Below, piece after piece: positions 61,287 to 64,000 of a stretch of 64,000 nt of DNA (its first letter is position 1; every line of letters starts with the position of its first letter). This DNA is from JAAYCI01 sp964370295. GTDB taxonomy: Bacteria > Bacillota > Clostridia > Oscillospirales > Ruminococcaceae. The notes below the pieces were generated by a model that saw nothing but the letters and a program-made list of their open reading frames with translations, searched no databases and was not told where the DNA came from. The position numbers and the translations under genes were made by a program. Location: positions 52,583 through 116,582 of the forward strand of contig CAYJIR010000002.1 in the NCBI GenBank assembly GCA_964370295.1, written 5' to 3'.

Positions 61287-62648
61287 TTATTCATCAACAA
61301 TAATATCCTCTATATCCTTGATATGTTGATTTGTGGTTACCACAATCACATTGTCATTCATCTTTATAACATCTTCTCCGGTTGGAATCACGGCTACATT
61401 GGCACGCACTATCCCTGCAATTAGGGCATCTTTGCGAATATTCAAAGTTTTTAGCGGCTTGTTAATAATACTTGCCTTTGTGCTCACAAAAAATTCCAAG
61501 GCTTCAGCGCGCCCATCCAACAATTTATTTAACGTTATCACATTATTTCCTTGGGAATTTTCTTTGGCTCTTATATATTGCAAAATAATATTGACCGTAG
61601 TAAGTTTTGTAGACACAATGCTGTTGTCCCCAAAGTCTTCCGCTAAATCTATAAATTCACTACGATTTATTTTTGTGACTATTTTTCGCACGTTTTTGTT
61701 TTGTGCATACATGGATATAATCATATTTAGCTCGTCAATTCCCGTAAGGGCCACACAAGCATCCACAGATTCTATCCCCTCCTCTAACAGGATATCTTGC
61801 TTCGTTCCGTCCCCGTACACTATGGTGGCTTTTGGCAGCTGTTCGGAAAGGGTAATGCCAACATTCTGGTTATTTTCGATAATTTTAACATGCATGCCAA
61901 TATCGCCCAATTGCTGCGCAAGGTAGTATGCAATTCGGCCGCCACCAATAATCATAACAGATCGGATAGGATCTTTTAAAATCCCAAGACGTTTAAAGAA
62001 CTTGCTTAAATCTCTGTGTGAGGCGGTTAGATGTATTTTATCCCCTTCTTGCAACACCACATCGCCTTTTGGAACCATCACCTCAGACCCTCTTTGCAAA
62101 ACGCAAACCAGCACTTTAACATCGAACATCCTATGAAGCTTCGATAAAGGCACATTCGCCAGCTTGCCACCTTTTTCGATTTTTAGTTCCACCAAATCCA
62201 AACGGTCTTTAGAGAAACTTTCTATTTTGATAGCCGATGGAAACCGCAAAATCCTGGAGATTTCTATCGCAGCTTGAAAGTCCGGATTAACTATCATAGT
62301 AAGCCCCAATTCCCTTCTCATAAAGGGAATTTGTTTAATATATCCGGGGTTACGAACCCTGGCTATACAGTGCTTAGCACCCATTTTTTTCGCCGTCATA
62401 CAGCATAGCAAATTAAGCTCGTCAGAGTCAGTTGTGGCTATCACCAAATACGCTTTTTCTACCCCTGCCTCTTCCAAAACAGAGTAAATAGCCCCATTTC
62501 CACAGACGCCTTGCACGTCTTTCATGTTCATTAATTCGTCTAAAACCGCTTCTTTTTTATCTATTACCGTCACATCATGGTCTTCCTCACACAGATAAGA
62601 CGCAATTGTGCCCCCCACCTTACCCGCTCCCACAATTAAAATGTTCAT
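61287..62648 (-). CDS. trkA: Trk potassium uptake regulator TrkA
   Basis: A 453-residue cytosolic ring-forming regulator with two RCK units. The first starts MNILIVGAGKVGGTIASYL (NAD/ATP-binding GxGxxG) and the second SVMIIGGGRIAYYLAQQL. Each is followed by a TrkA-C ligand domain. It gates TrkH, encoded directly downstream. The ATG at 62648 follows GTGGGT; a GTG two codons earlier is less likely. Confidence 0.94.
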   Translation of the reverse strand: MNILIVGAGKVGGTIASYLCEEDHDVTVIDKKEAVLDELMNMKDVQGVCGNGAIYSVLEEAGVEKAYLVIATTDSDELNLLCCMTAKKMGAKHCIARVRNPGYIKQIPFMRRELGLTMIVNPDFQAAIEISRILRFPSAIKIESFSKDRLDLVELKIEKGGKLANVPLSKLHRMFDVKVLVCVLQRGSEVMVPKGDVVLQEGDKIHLTASHRDLSKFFKRLGILKDPIRSVMIIGGGRIAYYLAQQLGDIGMHVKIIENNQNVGITLSEQLPKATIVYGDGTKQDILLEEGIESVDACVALTGIDELNMIISMYAQNKNVRKIVTKINRSEFIDLAEDFGDNSIVSTKLTTVNIILQYIRAKENSQGNNVITLNKLLDGRAEALEFFVSTKASIINKPLKTLNIRKDALIAGIVRANVAVIPTGEDVIKMNDNVIVVTTNQHIKDIEDIIVDE

Positions 62649-62743
62649 ACCCACTTTTCCTTTAAGTCATTTTTGGCTAAGTATACAACAAGTTAGCCAA
62701 TATTTCAACATATTTTTAATTGGCACGCCCTGCACCTTTCTTC

Positions 62744-62785
62744 AAAAAAATCTCCACACAAGAATATCAACTATCCTGTGTGGAG
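62744..62785 (-). terminator. Terminator after the partial gene at the right edge
   Basis: On the minus strand CTCCACACA and TGTGTGGAG form a 9-bp stem followed by ATTTTTTT, 14 bp past the stop codon at 62799. Confidence 0.9.
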
Positions 62786-62798
62786 AACCCTGTTTTTT

Positions 62799-64000
62799 CT
62801 ATATCGCCTGCTCCATAATACGGTTGGCCTCTTGTTGTAATTGTTCAATCAAAGCCGGTGTGGGTTCACTATCAAAGTATTCACCCCAGCTACTACTGTC
62901 GGAAAAATCCGCATACATTACCAAAGGCACCGCATAAGTGGCCTCGCTATGGCTTTGACACGTCCAATATCCATTCACATCCGCCCAATGCCCGTCTCCA
63001 GCCTCTATCACACTACTCGAATCAATATAATACTCCCATGTTCTACCCTCTTCGTCCTGCATGGGGTTACCATTTTCATCGTAATAAAAGAACACCGCCT
63101 CGAAATACACTATCTGTTTTCCGGAAACATTCTCGGCATCGAACGACACGTGAGCTTCCCCTTCCGCTTCATCCCATACACCCAATCCATTCCCCGTTGT
63201 TTGCAAAGGTATGGTGGCAAAATCAAACGGTTCTGTGTCTCCCCCTTCGTTTCCTCCACTCATAGCGCCCTGTGTTCCTGCACCACCCAAACCATGCAAG
63301 ACCTCATCCATCCAAGCATCCCAGTCACCTTCACTTTGGCCCTCTCCTGCCCCACCAATGCTTTGCATATACATCCCATAGGCTTCACTCACAGGTTGTA
63401 TTAGCCTTTCAGCCGTATCGGCCAACTCTGCATCCTCACTATCTTGCAAAAGAGTTAAGGCCTCCAGCATGGTAACATATCGTGCCTCGCTATCGTCTGC
63501 CGTTTCATACTCTTCACAAGCCACCATTAAGTCTTCAACTTCTTGCTGTGTCAACTCAGCATGTGCTTCTTGAAATGCCAGCCACTCTTCTTGATACTGA
63601 TAAACATCTTCCGTTGTTGTGGCGCTAATAATTCCATTCCTTAATTCAGCATATTCATTCGGTAGCACCACCGAATTATAGATAAACAAACCTCCACCCA
63701 CACCTACTGCCACAAGTACAACCAAAATAATCATGACCATAAGCGGCGTTTTTGATTTTTTCTTTTGTGGCAATGCATTGGAAGCATGTGCCTGCGGCGC
63801 ACTTGAAAACTCGGTTTGATTTGTTTGCACACTTGAACCATAGCCCTGTGTCGCCTGCGCTTGCGGCACGCTCTGCTCGCTGTATCCATAGGCCTGCGTC
63901 GCCTGCGCTTGTGGCGCGCTCTGCTCGCCATATCCATAGCCCTGTGTCGCCTGCGCTTGCGGCGCGCTCTGCTCGCCGTATCCATAGCCCTGCGTCGCCT
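62799..64000 (-). CDS. Single-pass membrane protein with Gln/Ala/Tyr-rich repeat tail (partial)
   Basis: The reading frame is open to the window edge, so the N-terminus is missing; about 400 residues are visible. A cytosolic tail of 16-residue repeats (EQSAPQAQATQGYGYG type) is followed by PQKKKSKT, one TM helix, a helical domain with many acidic residues, and a C-terminal beta domain (NGLGVWDEAEGEAHVSFDAE, IVYFEAVFFYYDENGNP) resembling FxLYD-type domains. A start at 63869 (GTG) is unlikely since the repeats continue upstream in frame. I would expect a zinc ribbon or SHOCT-like start beyond the edge, but that cannot be seen. Confidence 0.75.
   Translation of the reverse strand, partial: ATQGYGYGEQSAPQAQATQGYGYGEQSAPQAQATQAYGYSEQSVPQAQATQGYGSSVQTNQTEFSSAPQAHASNALPQKKKSKTPLMVMIILVVLVAVGVGGGLFIYNSVVLPNEYAELRNGIISATTTEDVYQYQEEWLAFQEAHAELTQQEVEDLMVACEEYETADDSEARYVTMLEALTLLQDSEDAELADTAERLIQPVSEAYGMYMQSIGGAGEGQSEGDWDAWMDEVLHGLGGAGTQGAMSGGNEGGDTEPFDFATIPLQTTGNGLGVWDEAEGEAHVSFDAENVSGKQIVYFEAVFFYYDENGNPMQDEEGRTWEYYIDSSSVIEAGDGHWADVNGYWTCQSHSEATYAVPLVMYADFSDSSSWGEYFDSEPTPALIEQLQQEANRIMEQAI
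63857..64000 (-). repeat. 48-bp tandem repeats at the right edge
   Basis: Three near-identical 48-bp units (each containing GCCTGCGCTTG on the plus strand) encode EQSAPQAQATQGYGYG. The array runs off the window. Confidence 0.88.

Overview
The window looks like chromosomal DNA of a low-to-medium GC Bacillota (Firmicutes), most likely a Clostridia-type anaerobe. The support is AGGAGG-type ribosome binding sites, sigma-A promoters (TTGACA-17-TATAAT), the yceD-rpmF and DUF512-der linkages, an HPr with the regulatory Ser region, a YjfB homologue, rubrerythrin, adenine deaminase, and several large repeat-rich surface proteins. A run of exactly 100 Ns inside a tandem repeat suggests a scaffolded draft or metagenome assembly. 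No rRNA, tRNA, CRISPR array, phage genes or transposase gene were seen.

Layout. 0-7.4 kb (minus strand): RNase P RNA, then ahcY, mtaD, der, a DUF512 radical-SAM protein, rpmF and yceD. 7.4-12.7 kb: a compact three-gene unit (leader-like peptide, ECF sigma factor, Nif11-type leader peptide) beside a giant repeat-rich surface protein with an assembly gap. 13.3-23.4 kb: a signalling island with a membrane GGDEF cyclase, an HD/HD-GYP protein that overlaps a rubrerythrin gene, adenine deaminase, a REC-HD-GYP regulator and a hybrid histidine kinase. 23.6-33.5 kb: small regulators and membrane proteins (HxlR with a split-barrel flavoprotein, a doubly frameshifted gene, an esterase, YjfB, DUF2569, a thioesterase, a DtxR-type repressor, YdcF, SPFH with a ribbon-helix-helix protein, HPr facing a degenerate HPr, AI-2E family). 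33.6-35.3 kb: arsR and acr3. 35.5-39.3 kb: a second giant surface protein sharing its C-terminal membrane module with the first. 39.4-42.4 kb: a methyltransferase and a DUF1848/ABM/GNAT-SnoaL operon. 42.9-48.1 kb: a probable surface-glycan cluster (GT2-GtrA, NAGPA-like glycosidase, unknown membrane protein, PIG-L deacetylase). 48.1-50.4 kb: an overlapping operon of flavin/ferredoxin protein, zinc macrodomain and SirTM sirtuin (reversible ADP-ribosylation). 50.8-64 kb (minus strand): an MFS transporter, a putative cAMP module (MBL-fold hydrolase, FecR-domain surface protein, CHASE2 adenylate cyclase, NHL propeller), malic enzyme, TrkH/TrkA and a partial membrane protein.

The most unusual structure is a family of about 255-bp non-coding elements: five full copies and two remnants. 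They have terminal inverted repeats (ATGCCTGCTGAA / TTCAGCAGGCATT) and matching 5-bp flanking duplications of the form ANTTA in four of the five full copies. Their interior is almost wholly a chain of hairpins whose arms change in a compensatory way between copies. Three copies sit exactly on the stop codon of the upstream gene without destroying it, and one separates DUF512 from der. This is a MITE-like, probably RNA-structured element. Other candidates for undescribed biology are the leader-peptide/ECF-sigma unit, the FecR-CHASE2-cyclase-MBL-NHL module in a clostridial setting, and the SirTM/macro operon with a flavin-ferredoxin protein where a lipoyl-carrier gene would be expected.
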